IMG/VR virus record: IMGVR_UViG_3300033991_000095
Location: 1 to 28,095 of that record
DNA length: 28,095 nt
Strand: one strand, 5' to 3'
Source of the DNA: a virus
Below are positions 7,694 through 16,481 of the stretch, one piece after another. The position numbers and the translations under genes are program-made. Numbering within the stretch: the stretch's first letter is position 1; the number at the start of each line of letters is the position of its first letter. Under the pieces are notes generated by a model, which ran no database searches, was not told the origin of the DNA, and saw only the letters and a list, made by a program, of their open reading frames with translations.

Positions 7694-9177
7694 GTGTAGC
7701 TTTACATACAATGCTAAAGAGCGAACTCCGTGCGATGGAGGATGTACTTTACTTTGTGTCAGAGCCATCGCTACTTAATGCTCCCTGGCTGTGGCCTAAA
7801 CAGAAGGAAGTCTTAAGTGGTTTCTATGATCCGAAGAAGCAATTTCGTGATATGATTCTCATTTGGGGAATGAGAGGAGGAAAAACAACTGTCGCTTCCG
7901 TAATTGCATGCTTTGAGGCATTTAAACTTATCAACATGGGTTATCCGTGTAGAAAGTACGGATTGCCTAAGGGCACTGAAATCTTTATCATCAATGTAGC
8001 TACCTCAGACAGGCAAGCTCGTGATACTGTTTTTGCTCATACGAAAGCAAGGATAGATAACTCTCCATGGTTTCAGAGGCAGAAGTATACGGAGCATTTT
8101 AATGAGTTTATTTTCCCTGTGAAAGATGGGAGAGTAATAGTGAGAAGTGAGCATTCGAATAGCGCCTCTCTAGCAGGCAAAACCGTCATCTGCGTTACTT
8201 TTGATGAGTTATCGAGATTTAAGGACACCGGTGGAAATTCATCGGCAGAGATGGTTTATGACACCTTGAGTAGGTCAGTAAGAACGTTTGGACATGATGG
8301 AAAGAGAGTTGTTATTACTAGTCCTATGTATCAGGGTGATTTTGCAATGGAATTGTATAATCTCTATAAGAATAATGAAAGGTGGTTCTGCAGAAGATGG
8401 CCCACATGGGAGGTAAATCCTACTATTACGTTTGAAAATCTTGAGGATGAATTTGCTAAAGACCCTGAAACTGCGTGGAGGGACTACGGTGCAACTCCTT
8501 CAGCCTCCTTAGAGGTTTATTTTAAGGAACCGTCAAAAATTGAAATATGCATGACGGAGAAGAAGAATCCTGTTAATCCGGAAGGAGTAACTCCAACAGA
8601 CCAGCTTAAAGACTTTAAAGGAATCAAAGGTATTCCTTATACCCTTGCAGGTGACCCTGCATTGAAAAATGATGCGTTTGGCCTTGCTCTAGTGCACATC
8701 GATAATAAGACTGATTTTGTGATATGTGATTTATTACACAGATTCACTGCACACAATACAAGAGAGGAAGGGGACCAAACGAAAACAGCTCGTGAAGTGA
8801 ATGCCGGATTTGTAAGGGAATTTATTCATGAGCTTAATAAGAGATGTTGGATTGAGACATTTTTAACGGATACCTGGCAATTTCCTGAGACTATACAGAG
8901 CATTCGAGCAGATGGAATTGAGGTTGAACAGAATCATGTTACTAAGACGGAGTATGATAGATTGAAGGAGCTCATGTATACTAAAAGGATTGAGCTTCCA
9001 CACTATCCGTTTGTAATTGAGGAGTTAAAGGGATTAGAGTTAAAGCGGGGAGAGCGTGTTGACCACCCAAGAAGCGGCTCAAAAGACGTTGCTGACGCAC
9101 TAGCGAATGCAACGTGGTATGCAACTAGTTCTCCGGCAGCATCGGAAGAGCCTATAGCAGTTTCGTTTGGGTTGTGA
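7690..9177 (+). CDS. terL: Terminase large subunit (DNA-packaging ATPase and nuclease)
   Basis: This 495-residue protein has both halves of a large terminase. The ATPase shows Walker A GMRGGKTT at residues 60-67, Walker B VICVTFDE at 166-173 with D172 and E173, and the coupling motif VVITSP at 207-212. The RNase H-like nuclease shows its acidic residues at D322 (AGDPALKND), D394 (FLTDTWQ) and D466/D469 (SKDVADAL). It would dock on the portal, drive DNA into the prohead and cut the concatemer. It overlaps the upstream small gene by ATGA and is followed four bases later by the portal. No recognisable small subunit lies next to it. Confidence 0.95.
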   Translation: MSVALHTMLKSELRAMEDVLYFVSEPSLLNAPWLWPKQKEVLSGFYDPKKQFRDMILIWGMRGGKTTVASVIACFEAFKLINMGYPCRKYGLPKGTEIFIINVATSDRQARDTVFAHTKARIDNSPWFQRQKYTEHFNEFIFPVKDGRVIVRSEHSNSASLAGKTVICVTFDELSRFKDTGGNSSAEMVYDTLSRSVRTFGHDGKRVVITSPMYQGDFAMELYNLYKNNERWFCRRWPTWEVNPTITFENLEDEFAKDPETAWRDYGATPSASLEVYFKEPSKIEICMTEKKNPVNPEGVTPTDQLKDFKGIKGIPYTLAGDPALKNDAFGLALVHIDNKTDFVICDLLHRFTAHNTREEGDQTKTAREVNAGFVREFIHELNKRCWIETFLTDTWQFPETIQSIRADGIEVEQNHVTKTEYDRLKELMYTKRIELPHYPFVIEELKGLELKRGERVDHPRSGSKDVADALANATWYATSSPAASEEPIAVSFGL

Positions 9178-9181
9178 TAAA

Positions 9182-10504
9182 ATGGACCCTTTCAATAAGA
9201 AGAGAGTTGTAGCATTGGAGAATGAAGTTAAACAGGTCAGACAACAATTAAGCGATAATAGTAAGAAGGAGTTGTCTGCTGTGTTGTATGGTAGCGTGTG
9301 GGATGTAGAGTCCTGGTTAGATAAGATAGATGAGGACCTTTATGTTGAAGGGCCCATGGATGCATACAGAAAGGTTGCATTAGTTGCACAGTGCATTAAT
9401 GGTACTTCTCATTACGCTACGAGAAAAGGTTTTAGAACAAGTATCACCCAGGATGATGATAAAGGTAAGGGTGCTCTTGACTATATCAATGCAATTAATA
9501 GACAGGTAAATATGGATAATGTGATTGCTATTGCAATAGTTAAGAGGGAAATATATGGAAGAGCGGCATTTGAGATTGTTAGGGATGAACAGGGGCAAAT
9601 TGTTGCGTTGTTACCCTTAAGGTCGAGTTTGATACGACCTCATATTGACCCTGAGACTCAAATGGCTGATTACTTCGAGTATAGTGAGGCGAAGGATGGT
9701 AAGCTACAATTAAAAGATGTTTTGTATTTCTCTAGGCTGTCATTGCATAGGGATATGAGAGGACAAAGTGCAATAACACCGATAATGAATGTAATCAAGT
9801 TAAAGTTGGAGTTGTATAAGGACCTTTTAGAAAGTGCGAAGAGGCTCTGGGCCCCAATGGGATTGTTTCAGATGGATACCACCGACTTGAGGGACCCTCT
9901 TAAAAAGGAAGCGAGAATGAGAGAGTTTGCAAATCAGCTTAAACCAGGGAGGAGCATTATCTATAATACGGCGGTAGAGGGAAAGGTAGTTGACTTAAAG
10001 CCTGATATCATGGGTTTAGTGCGTGCAATTGAGAAAGCTGACGAGGAAATTATGGGTAATTGGCAAATGCCAAAGGCAATCTTCGCGAGAGAGAAGTCAA
10101 TTACTAAAGCTACACTATCAGCAGCTTTAAATGCACTTTATGAGGGACCGATTGAGAGTGTTCAGAGGTATTTCAAAAGAGAACTCGAAAGGCAATGGTA
10201 CGATATGATAGTTAGAGAATATCTGAAGTTGGACCCATTGGTATATTCGGTGAAACACCTTTGGAATCCTGTGGTAATTTTGGATTCAACACTAATTCGG
10301 TCTCTTGCATATGCAGTGCGTGTTGGTGCTATGACTAAGGAGGAGTTCTTCCACACTATGGGGTGGGAAATATTAACTCCAACTACTGCTATGCCGCCTG
10401 TTCAAGATATTTCAACACCAGATGATTTCGAGAATTTGATAGCTGAAGTTCAGGATGTTAGAGATGCACTATCTGAGCCGAAAGAATTTCCAGAGGAGGA
10501 GTGA
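9182..10504 (+). CDS. Portal protein
   Basis: A 440-residue protein starting at ATG 9182; an in-frame TTG at 9167 inside the terminase end is less likely. It opens with a short coiled coil (VVALENEVKQVRQQL). The core has portal signatures: an AIAIVKREIYGRAAFEIV strand-helix region, YFSRLSLHRDMRGQSAITPI leading to a long helix (MNVIKLKLELYKDLLESAKR), and a later QMPKAIFAREKSITKATLSA segment equivalent to the tunnel-loop region of HK97/SPP1-type portals. Length, motifs and position directly after the terminase agree. The dodecameric ring would form the DNA channel and bind the neck. Confidence 0.9.
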   Translation: MDPFNKKRVVALENEVKQVRQQLSDNSKKELSAVLYGSVWDVESWLDKIDEDLYVEGPMDAYRKVALVAQCINGTSHYATRKGFRTSITQDDDKGKGALDYINAINRQVNMDNVIAIAIVKREIYGRAAFEIVRDEQGQIVALLPLRSSLIRPHIDPETQMADYFEYSEAKDGKLQLKDVLYFSRLSLHRDMRGQSAITPIMNVIKLKLELYKDLLESAKRLWAPMGLFQMDTTDLRDPLKKEARMREFANQLKPGRSIIYNTAVEGKVVDLKPDIMGLVRAIEKADEEIMGNWQMPKAIFAREKSITKATLSAALNALYEGPIESVQRYFKRELERQWYDMIVREYLKLDPLVYSVKHLWNPVVILDSTLIRSLAYAVRVGAMTKEEFFHTMGWEILTPTTAMPPVQDISTPDDFENLIAEVQDVRDALSEPKEFPEEE

Positions 10505-10506
10505 AT

Positions 10507-11103
10507 ATGGAGGAGAAACAGCTGAAAGATGTCAATGAGCTTGTGGAGATAGGGCTTGCGACCTACGTTGAACTAGAGAATAAGCAGTATAAGACAGAAC
10601 CCCCATCTGGAGTTAGACCTGGTCAAGCAGAGCCTGAGAGTCATACACATATCGCGGTTGTAGATGAAATGGGTATGGGAGATACAAAACCAGATGCAAC
10701 AAGGCATGTGCATAAAGTGCGAAATTGGGTTGCTTTGTACTCGGGTGTTGGACCCCACATTCATAAGATAGTTCGAATGCAGGCTAACTCCTATGAATGC
10801 TCGTGTGTGAAGTGCGGGTTTACTATGCTTACGGAGAAACACTGTGTTGATATTAAATGTCCGAAGTGTGGTAGTGAGATGAGAAGGGCTGACCGAACGG
10901 GAAGAGGTACGGGAACTCCAACGAAGACCAGAGAGAATATGGCAGTTATAACGGAGATGTCGCACGGTCACCAGCATCAAGCAAATGTGAATGATGTTGG
11001 CAATGGAGCTACATACCGAGATGATACTGGTCATATGCACTTGGTTAAGAATTGGATTGCTGAGAAGGGTGAATTGAATCACCAGCACGTAATCAAGAAG
11101 TGA
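10507..11103 (+). CDS. Zinc-ribbon protein flanked by two histidine-pair modules
   Basis: A 198-residue protein starting at ATG 10507, placed by GAGGAGG at 10493-10499. Its centre is a probable zinc ribbon, with C100-x2-C103 and C118-x2-C121 (IKCPKCGSEMRRADR) plus C98 and C113. On each side is a module with three His-x-His pairs. The first uses H46/H48, H67/H69 and H84/H86; the second uses H155/H157, H176/H178 and H192/H194. In each, a D-E/D-x-G-x-G turn follows the first pair and an NW follows the second. A third copy lies inside the giant protein encoded next. Similar HxH pairs bind metal in some viral trimeric fibres. Position between portal and protease suggests a prohead component. Confidence 0.7.
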   Translation: MEEKQLKDVNELVEIGLATYVELENKQYKTEPPSGVRPGQAEPESHTHIAVVDEMGMGDTKPDATRHVHKVRNWVALYSGVGPHIHKIVRMQANSYECSCVKCGFTMLTEKHCVDIKCPKCGSEMRRADRTGRGTGTPTKTRENMAVITEMSHGHQHQANVNDVGNGATYRDDTGHMHLVKNWIAEKGELNHQHVIKK

Positions 11104-11107
11104 ACGA

Positions 11108-14100
11108 ATGCCGTTCTATAAGGGTCGCAATTGGAAGAGTCTTCCTGACTCGGAGTTAGTCTGGGCTCATTGGAGAATACATCAAGCTTGGGGTCTTTAT
11201 CAAAAATACGGGAAGTATAACGATTATAAGGGCAACTCCTGGTCGAAGGAAGACTTTTACAATCAGCATAAGCTAATATATGATGAGATGAAGAGAAGAG
11301 GAATGAATGTCGACCCTAATGACCCTATGCTAAGGATTGGACCACATCCGAGAAAGCAAGATAAGTGGGATGATATTCATATTGGTCCGTTGAAAGAAGA
11401 AGATATTGAGCGGTGTGTGAGGGATAGACAGTGGCAAAAGTTTAGAGAGGGATTGGAAGGTTTGCCGCTTTATAACAGATATGAAAGACTTAAATGTTGG
11501 TTCCAAAGTAACACACCCTGTGCAAAAATTCAAGTGACAAACTATATTAATGCCCTTCGCAGAAGCGGGCTACTGGAGGGGATAGCAATGGATAAACCTA
11601 AGAAACTCATGATGTTTCTGGTAGGCGCAGAAAAGAAACCGATTGCTGATTTGGCAGATGGGGTTATGATTAGCGCTGTCCAGATTAAGTCAAGAAATAT
11701 GCTAATGCCATGGTTGGATACGTATAAGGGTAAAATTATGATGGACAATGGAATTTTCAGCAATATAGTGATGTCCGTCGAGGAACTGGCTCAAAGAGTT
11801 AACTCAATTGAACCTCACATTGTATGCGGTCCTGATGTATTATTCGACCATGAAATTCATTTGAAGAGTCTCAAGAGACAAAAACAATTTATGGCTCAGC
11901 ATCTACCTAAGAGTACTGAAGTTATGTTGATTCCTCAGGGGAATACCTGTCTTGAGTATGAGTGGTGTATAGGTGAAATTATCAAGATGAATCCCGATTG
12001 GATTGGACTAGGTAGAATGTCAATGAAGGTGGCAGGTTACCCGGGAAAAGGACATCAGCAGAGAGTTTACTGTTTGCGAAGGTTAGAAGAGCTTGAACTG
12101 ATAGATAAGATTAAAAGTGCTGGTATCAAGATGCATGCATTGGGAGTTAGTAAACCCTTTGAATTTAGATACTTTAACCGATATGGGTTTAGTGCTTTTG
12201 ATAGTATGTCCTATATTTACGCTTCCTTATTTAATCAGCTCGTTTATCCGTTAGACTCTACGGAGAGTCAGTTCCATTTAGAAGAGGGAGTTATCAAGCG
12301 GAAGGCGAAGGAGAGCGACGAACTGTACAATGCTAAAATGGAGTTTGCAAAATCGTATCCGTGGGATAAGTCTCTAGAGGAACGACAAATTTGGATTGTA
12401 AAGAATATTTGGCGTCCGATGATGGAACAACATGCTCAAGATAAGCATGTTGAGAGGTTAACAGGAAATCTTTTATGGGACGATAGAGATGATACCCCGA
12501 TGTTGATAAAGCCTGGAACTGAGAAGATAAGAGATGCTATCCAGATGAATGATTCACTTGCCCTCGAGGACCTTAAGACAATAGATATTATGAAGTTGGA
12601 TTCGGATTATGTTCGCTCATATCATCTAATTGTGCATAATGCTTGGAATAAAGGAACTGAAAAAATGGATGTCAATGAGCTTAGGGACATCCACGATAGG
12701 ATTGTAGAGAGGATGCAAGAGCTTGGTATTTCACATCAGAGTCCACTGGTATTGGAGGATTCTCTCGCAGAGGTAAGGTCTAGTGGTCACGAAATTGGGA
12801 ATGAAGTTAATTTGCAGGATGTGCTAAAGCACTTTGAGGACTTTCGAGTTTCATGGCCCCACGTCTATCTGACTGGAGGGATTGTTAATAGGGGTAAAAC
12901 AAAAGGTGATATTGATATTTTGATTAGGACTGTCAAAAATGACCCTATGAATGTACCCATTATGTTTAGGATTCTAAGAATGTTACCTCCCGAGCTAAGT
13001 GAAAGAGTGCAGTTTCTCTTTGAAGATACCACCGAGAAGTTTGGTCACGTACCAGGACCATATACGAATCATGTTCCTCTCTACGGGGTTCAGTTGCATA
13101 CTTTGAAGCCGTTTAGTACAGTTGAAATGGAGGCTAAAGTTAGTGTTGGAAAGTTTTTCACTCCGCTTAAACCTACGATTGGATATAAAGTGGGAGTTGT
13201 CTACGGGTGGGATGCATTAGCTAGGCTGGTAGATGAAGATATGTATCCTGTTGTCATACAAAAAAAGTATGATGGTGCAAGAATTCAAATTCATAAGAAG
13301 GGTGAAGATATTAAGATATTCTCGGATGATGGTCACCGCATTGAGCATAGATTACCATCCTTTGTGGAAGAGCTTCAAAAGGATAACTGGCCGAGTGAAG
13401 TAATTCTCGATGCGGAATGTGAGATGTGGATAAGGGGAAAACATCAGGGAAGAGAGATTGTGAGCGGATTTCTTCGGAAGGGAGAGAAACTCTTCAAAGG
13501 TGAAGATGGCAATTTAGTAGTGAATGTGTTTGATGTGTTATACGAGAAGGAAAGCTTAGCAGATAAGCCTCTTGGGGAGAGACAATCTATCCTTGATAAA
13601 CTTCCACTTAAGCAAAGTACCGACAGAGTCCCGCGAACCGGTGAATTTAATCGGACACCCTCTTATGTGGCTAAGAATGACGGTGATATGATTAGGTTCG
13701 CTAAGAAGGTGACTACTTTACCGGGGTCTGAAGGAGCAATGGTGAAAAGTATCATGAGTAAGTATGAGCTGGATGGTCAAACTTCAGAGTGGTTTAAGTA
13801 TAAGAAGACTGTTGAATTTGTGGTGGCTGCTATTGAGAAGATAGAGACTAAGACCCCGGGAGTATACAACTACCGGATGGGAGTAAACCCTAAAGGGATG
13901 GATATAGCGGAGTCAGATATTAAGACGGTTGATGGACACAAGTATGCTTACGTGGGAAAAACAATGAACACTACAATTAGTGTTCCCATTGGAACCTCTC
14001 TAAGGGTCTCAGCGGAAAATGTTTTCTTATATCATGATAAACTTAGGTTGTACTTGCCTATTGTTTTAGAAGCTAAGAGCAATGATAAGGTATATGATGT

Positions 14101-16138
14101 AACTACAACTATCGATGTGGCAAGAGAAGCAGGTTTATTACAAGAGAAGGAAATGCAAACTGAATGGCCAAGTGAACAGAAGAAACATAAGTTTGTGATA
14201 CAACATCATTTCAGGGGAAAGTCAGTACATACGGATTTCAGGTGTCAAGTAAACGATGAACTTGAGGGGTGGACTATATTTTCACAACCTCCTGGAGTTG
14301 TTAAGCAGGAGCCGGATAATAAACAAGAGGCTAAAAGGATTGCCGATAATATTAAATGGAAATGGCCAAAAACCGATGTCCACGCACAAGCAGGACCGAA
14401 ATCACCTCAACCTGTTGAGTGGTTAAAGGTAGAAGGAAAGTTTGACCCTGGTGAAGTTGGGGCAACAAGAGAGAAGCCGGGGTATATGTTGATAGAGGAT
14501 AAAGGAGAAGTGGAATTTGGAGCGAGGAAACCCTACTTCTATGAATACTTCCTCCATGGAACTAAAACTGATGGTAGACTTATCTTTAGGTATATTCCAC
14601 GACAGGGTCTTATAGCGGAAGTGCAAACTGAGGATAATGATAATCATTTCCACACGGTTAAAATCGATGAGAAAGGGAATGGTAAAACTACTGTGGCAGA
14701 TAATCACTTCCATGAGGTTGTTAAGTGGGAGATTCAAAGAGAGCAGAACCACGTACATACACTGCCTTGGTCTGAATCTCCTATAGAGCAGGTATATGAT
14801 GAGGATTTGCGATTGCAGAGAGAAACCGGCTTTTGGAATACATGGCTTCCTGAAGATGAGGAACCGTATGTATTAAGTAGGGGTGCAGTTAATGATAACT
14901 GGATTCCACCACAGGGTATAAGTGCTTTGCCAAAACTAATGAGGGACAAAATTCCATCTAAATACCAGTACTGGCATCCAGCTAGTCGTACAGAACGTAT
15001 TCGGATTAGAAATGAGTTGCGAAAAGCCAAAGAGATTAAATTCAAGGTGAAACAAAAGTACGATGAACACCATTATTTGTTGGAGAAAGATGGTGACCAC
15101 TACCTTGGAACTGCACCTATTTGTAAATATAAAGAGGGAGATGAAGCTACTTGGGCGTGTTTCGAGAATGTGGTTGAAATTGATTTGCAAAGAAATTCTT
15201 TTGTTCTTCAGCATCACTGGTGGAAAGGGCAAGCAGTTATTAGGGCAGGTCCCTCGGTAGAACACTGGGATTTATTTATATTACCACAGGGCGATATGTA
15301 TGTGTTGAATTCTAATCCGCTTGAGGGTCCAACGAACGTTTCCACAAGACGTCCATATTCAAAAGCATTCTGGGAGAAGGGAGCGAGGGGGCCAGAAGCC
15401 ATTAAACCTGGTGAACCTGGCAATCCAACCAAGAATACCCCTGCATGGATTGAGATGATAGATAAGGGAGAGGTTGGTATATTGGAAGATGGAAATTTGT
15501 TTAAAAGATTTAACTTCCATGGAAAACAACTTAAGAGTACCTATACTATGAAACGAGAAGATGCGAATATAAACCTGTGGGTATTTGAAAAAGCGCAAAT
15601 GCCCGGAGAGAAATTGCAACAGTTACAGAAGGTTGTTCTCCAAGCAGGTCAGTGTGTTAAACAGCAGAATGTTTACTTAAGCATCGAGAAGTTCGGAAAG
15701 TATGGAGATAAGTTTGTTGTTACTGGTACTGCATTATCATATGGTGTTTGGAATGGGGATTGGTACCCACCACAAGTACTCGATGACCGTCCCGAGAGAG
15801 TGCTTAATATCCCCCTAGGGGTGGGTAGTCATAAGGATAAAGATAACCATGGGAAGGTTATAGACTTTGAGTATGATAATGAGAATCATACTATCAAAGT
15901 GGCAGTTGAGGTTACTTCTCCGGAAAAGCAGTTAGAAGTGGAGAATGGAGATTATGTTGGTTTTAGTGTAGAGATAACGGTATTATCGGATGATATCCGA
16001 CATATCATAGAAAAGATTGTCAGTTATGATAGGGTATGTTTGGTTAAGAACCCCGCGTGTGAGGTGTGCACAATTGAGCGAATTGAAGGTAAAGCAGCTG
16101 GTAGAAAAAGCCATTGTCGGTATTACAGTAAGCAATAG
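11108..16138 (+). CDS. Giant fusion: TGT-like, nucleotidyltransferase, ATP-DNA ligase, two phosphoesterase-like domains, prohead protease
   Basis: This is one uninterrupted 1676-residue frame. In order: a helical H-rich domain (6-66); a TIM-barrel domain resembling tRNA-guanine transglycosylase/DpdA (about 160-380; MMDNG 211-215, GPD 241-243, PQGNT 276-280, GLGR 300-303, HALG 343-346); a second helical domain (493-545); a nucleotidyltransferase (588-664; GG...GDIDILI, D601, D603); an ATP-dependent DNA ligase core (681-900; KYDGAR with K720, SDDGHRI, LDAECE, EGAMVK, WFKYKK) with an OB-like region; a LigD-type phosphoesterase (1026-1165; H1033, H1041, D1043, R1045); a histidine-pair module (1180-1217); a second phosphoesterase-like domain (1363-1495); and a prohead-protease-like domain (1530-1660; H1575, S1620, VCLVKNPACEVCTI). 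It sits where a prohead protease gene belongs. Autocatalytic processing and packaging of the enzymes as cargo are inferences. Confidence 0.85.
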   Translation: MPFYKGRNWKSLPDSELVWAHWRIHQAWGLYQKYGKYNDYKGNSWSKEDFYNQHKLIYDEMKRRGMNVDPNDPMLRIGPHPRKQDKWDDIHIGPLKEEDIERCVRDRQWQKFREGLEGLPLYNRYERLKCWFQSNTPCAKIQVTNYINALRRSGLLEGIAMDKPKKLMMFLVGAEKKPIADLADGVMISAVQIKSRNMLMPWLDTYKGKIMMDNGIFSNIVMSVEELAQRVNSIEPHIVCGPDVLFDHEIHLKSLKRQKQFMAQHLPKSTEVMLIPQGNTCLEYEWCIGEIIKMNPDWIGLGRMSMKVAGYPGKGHQQRVYCLRRLEELELIDKIKSAGIKMHALGVSKPFEFRYFNRYGFSAFDSMSYIYASLFNQLVYPLDSTESQFHLEEGVIKRKAKESDELYNAKMEFAKSYPWDKSLEERQIWIVKNIWRPMMEQHAQDKHVERLTGNLLWDDRDDTPMLIKPGTEKIRDAIQMNDSLALEDLKTIDIMKLDSDYVRSYHLIVHNAWNKGTEKMDVNELRDIHDRIVERMQELGISHQSPLVLEDSLAEVRSSGHEIGNEVNLQDVLKHFEDFRVSWPHVYLTGGIVNRGKTKGDIDILIRTVKNDPMNVPIMFRILRMLPPELSERVQFLFEDTTEKFGHVPGPYTNHVPLYGVQLHTLKPFSTVEMEAKVSVGKFFTPLKPTIGYKVGVVYGWDALARLVDEDMYPVVIQKKYDGARIQIHKKGEDIKIFSDDGHRIEHRLPSFVEELQKDNWPSEVILDAECEMWIRGKHQGREIVSGFLRKGEKLFKGEDGNLVVNVFDVLYEKESLADKPLGERQSILDKLPLKQSTDRVPRTGEFNRTPSYVAKNDGDMIRFAKKVTTLPGSEGAMVKSIMSKYELDGQTSEWFKYKKTVEFVVAAIEKIETKTPGVYNYRMGVNPKGMDIAESDIKTVDGHKYAYVGKTMNTTISVPIGTSLRVSAENVFLYHDKLRLYLPIVLEAKSNDKVYDVTTTIDVAREAGLLQEKEMQTEWPSEQKKHKFVIQHHFRGKSVHTDFRCQVNDELEGWTIFSQPPGVVKQEPDNKQEAKRIADNIKWKWPKTDVHAQAGPKSPQPVEWLKVEGKFDPGEVGATREKPGYMLIEDKGEVEFGARKPYFYEYFLHGTKTDGRLIFRYIPRQGLIAEVQTEDNDNHFHTVKIDEKGNGKTTVADNHFHEVVKWEIQREQNHVHTLPWSESPIEQVYDEDLRLQRETGFWNTWLPEDEEPYVLSRGAVNDNWIPPQGISALPKLMRDKIPSKYQYWHPASRTERIRIRNELRKAKEIKFKVKQKYDEHHYLLEKDGDHYLGTAPICKYKEGDEATWACFENVVEIDLQRNSFVLQHHWWKGQAVIRAGPSVEHWDLFILPQGDMYVLNSNPLEGPTNVSTRRPYSKAFWEKGARGPEAIKPGEPGNPTKNTPAWIEMIDKGEVGILEDGNLFKRFNFHGKQLKSTYTMKREDANINLWVFEKAQMPGEKLQQLQKVVLQAGQCVKQQNVYLSIEKFGKYGDKFVVTGTALSYGVWNGDWYPPQVLDDRPERVLNIPLGVGSHKDKDNHGKVIDFEYDNENHTIKVAVEVTSPEKQLEVENGDYVGFSVEITVLSDDIRHIIEKIVSYDRVCLVKNPACEVCTIERIEGKAAGRKSHCRYYSKQ
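11575..11590 (+). promoter_or_regulatory. Possible internal ribosome binding site and start inside the giant ORF
   Basis: GGAGGG at 11575-11580 lies seven bases before an in-frame ATG at 11588, which encodes M161. This is exactly where the TGT-like domain begins. A shorter product lacking the first helical domain could be made, or this could be an ancestral start retained after a fusion. Confidence 0.4.
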
Positions 16139-16145
16139 ACCTAAG

Positions 16146-16481
16146 ATGAGATATCATATTAAGTTGTTTCCTTACGTTGAGGTCTCTGGAGAAAGAGTAC
16201 ACCTAGAGGTGTTACAATCAGAGTTATTAAAGTTCTCTGTGGGAAGTACCCTCCGGCCTAAGTTCCTTAGAATTCAGGGAATTGAAAATTGTTCCATTAT
16301 GACGAGATTTTTGGACAAAAATAAATACCAATGGTGGTTTGAATGTATGGAGCTTTTTGTTGATAAACAACATCTCTCTCGCAAAGGAATTAAAACTATA
16401 TTAAATAAAAGACCTTTCGTAAAAAATCAGGGACTGAGGGTCAAAGACCAGGAAATAATACACGCTTTAATGTCCGCTTAA
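16146..16481 (+). CDS. Hypothetical protein, AT-rich, between giant ORF and capsid operon
   Basis: A frame encoding 111 residues from ATG 16146, eight bases after the giant ORF stop. The frame is open further upstream (to 16017), overlapping the giant ORF, but those starts lack a ribosome binding site; the ATG at 16146 also has none that is clear. The product is basic and mixed alpha/beta (MRYHIKLFPYVEVSGERVHL at the N-terminus; a KYQWWFECMELFVDKQHL segment later), with no family that I recognise. The DNA looks AT-richer than the flanking genes. It may be a recent acquisition or an accessory factor placed just ahead of the capsid promoter. Confidence 0.5.
   Translation: MRYHIKLFPYVEVSGERVHLEVLQSELLKFSVGSTLRPKFLRIQGIENCSIMTRFLDKNKYQWWFECMELFVDKQHLSRKGIKTILNKRPFVKNQGLRVKDQEIIHALMSA

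Noticed and set aside
10573-11088. Minus-strand open frame across the zinc-ribbon gene
   Set aside because: The sense strand has paired CxxC and HxH motifs, a strong ribosome binding site and operon spacing; the antisense product is featureless.
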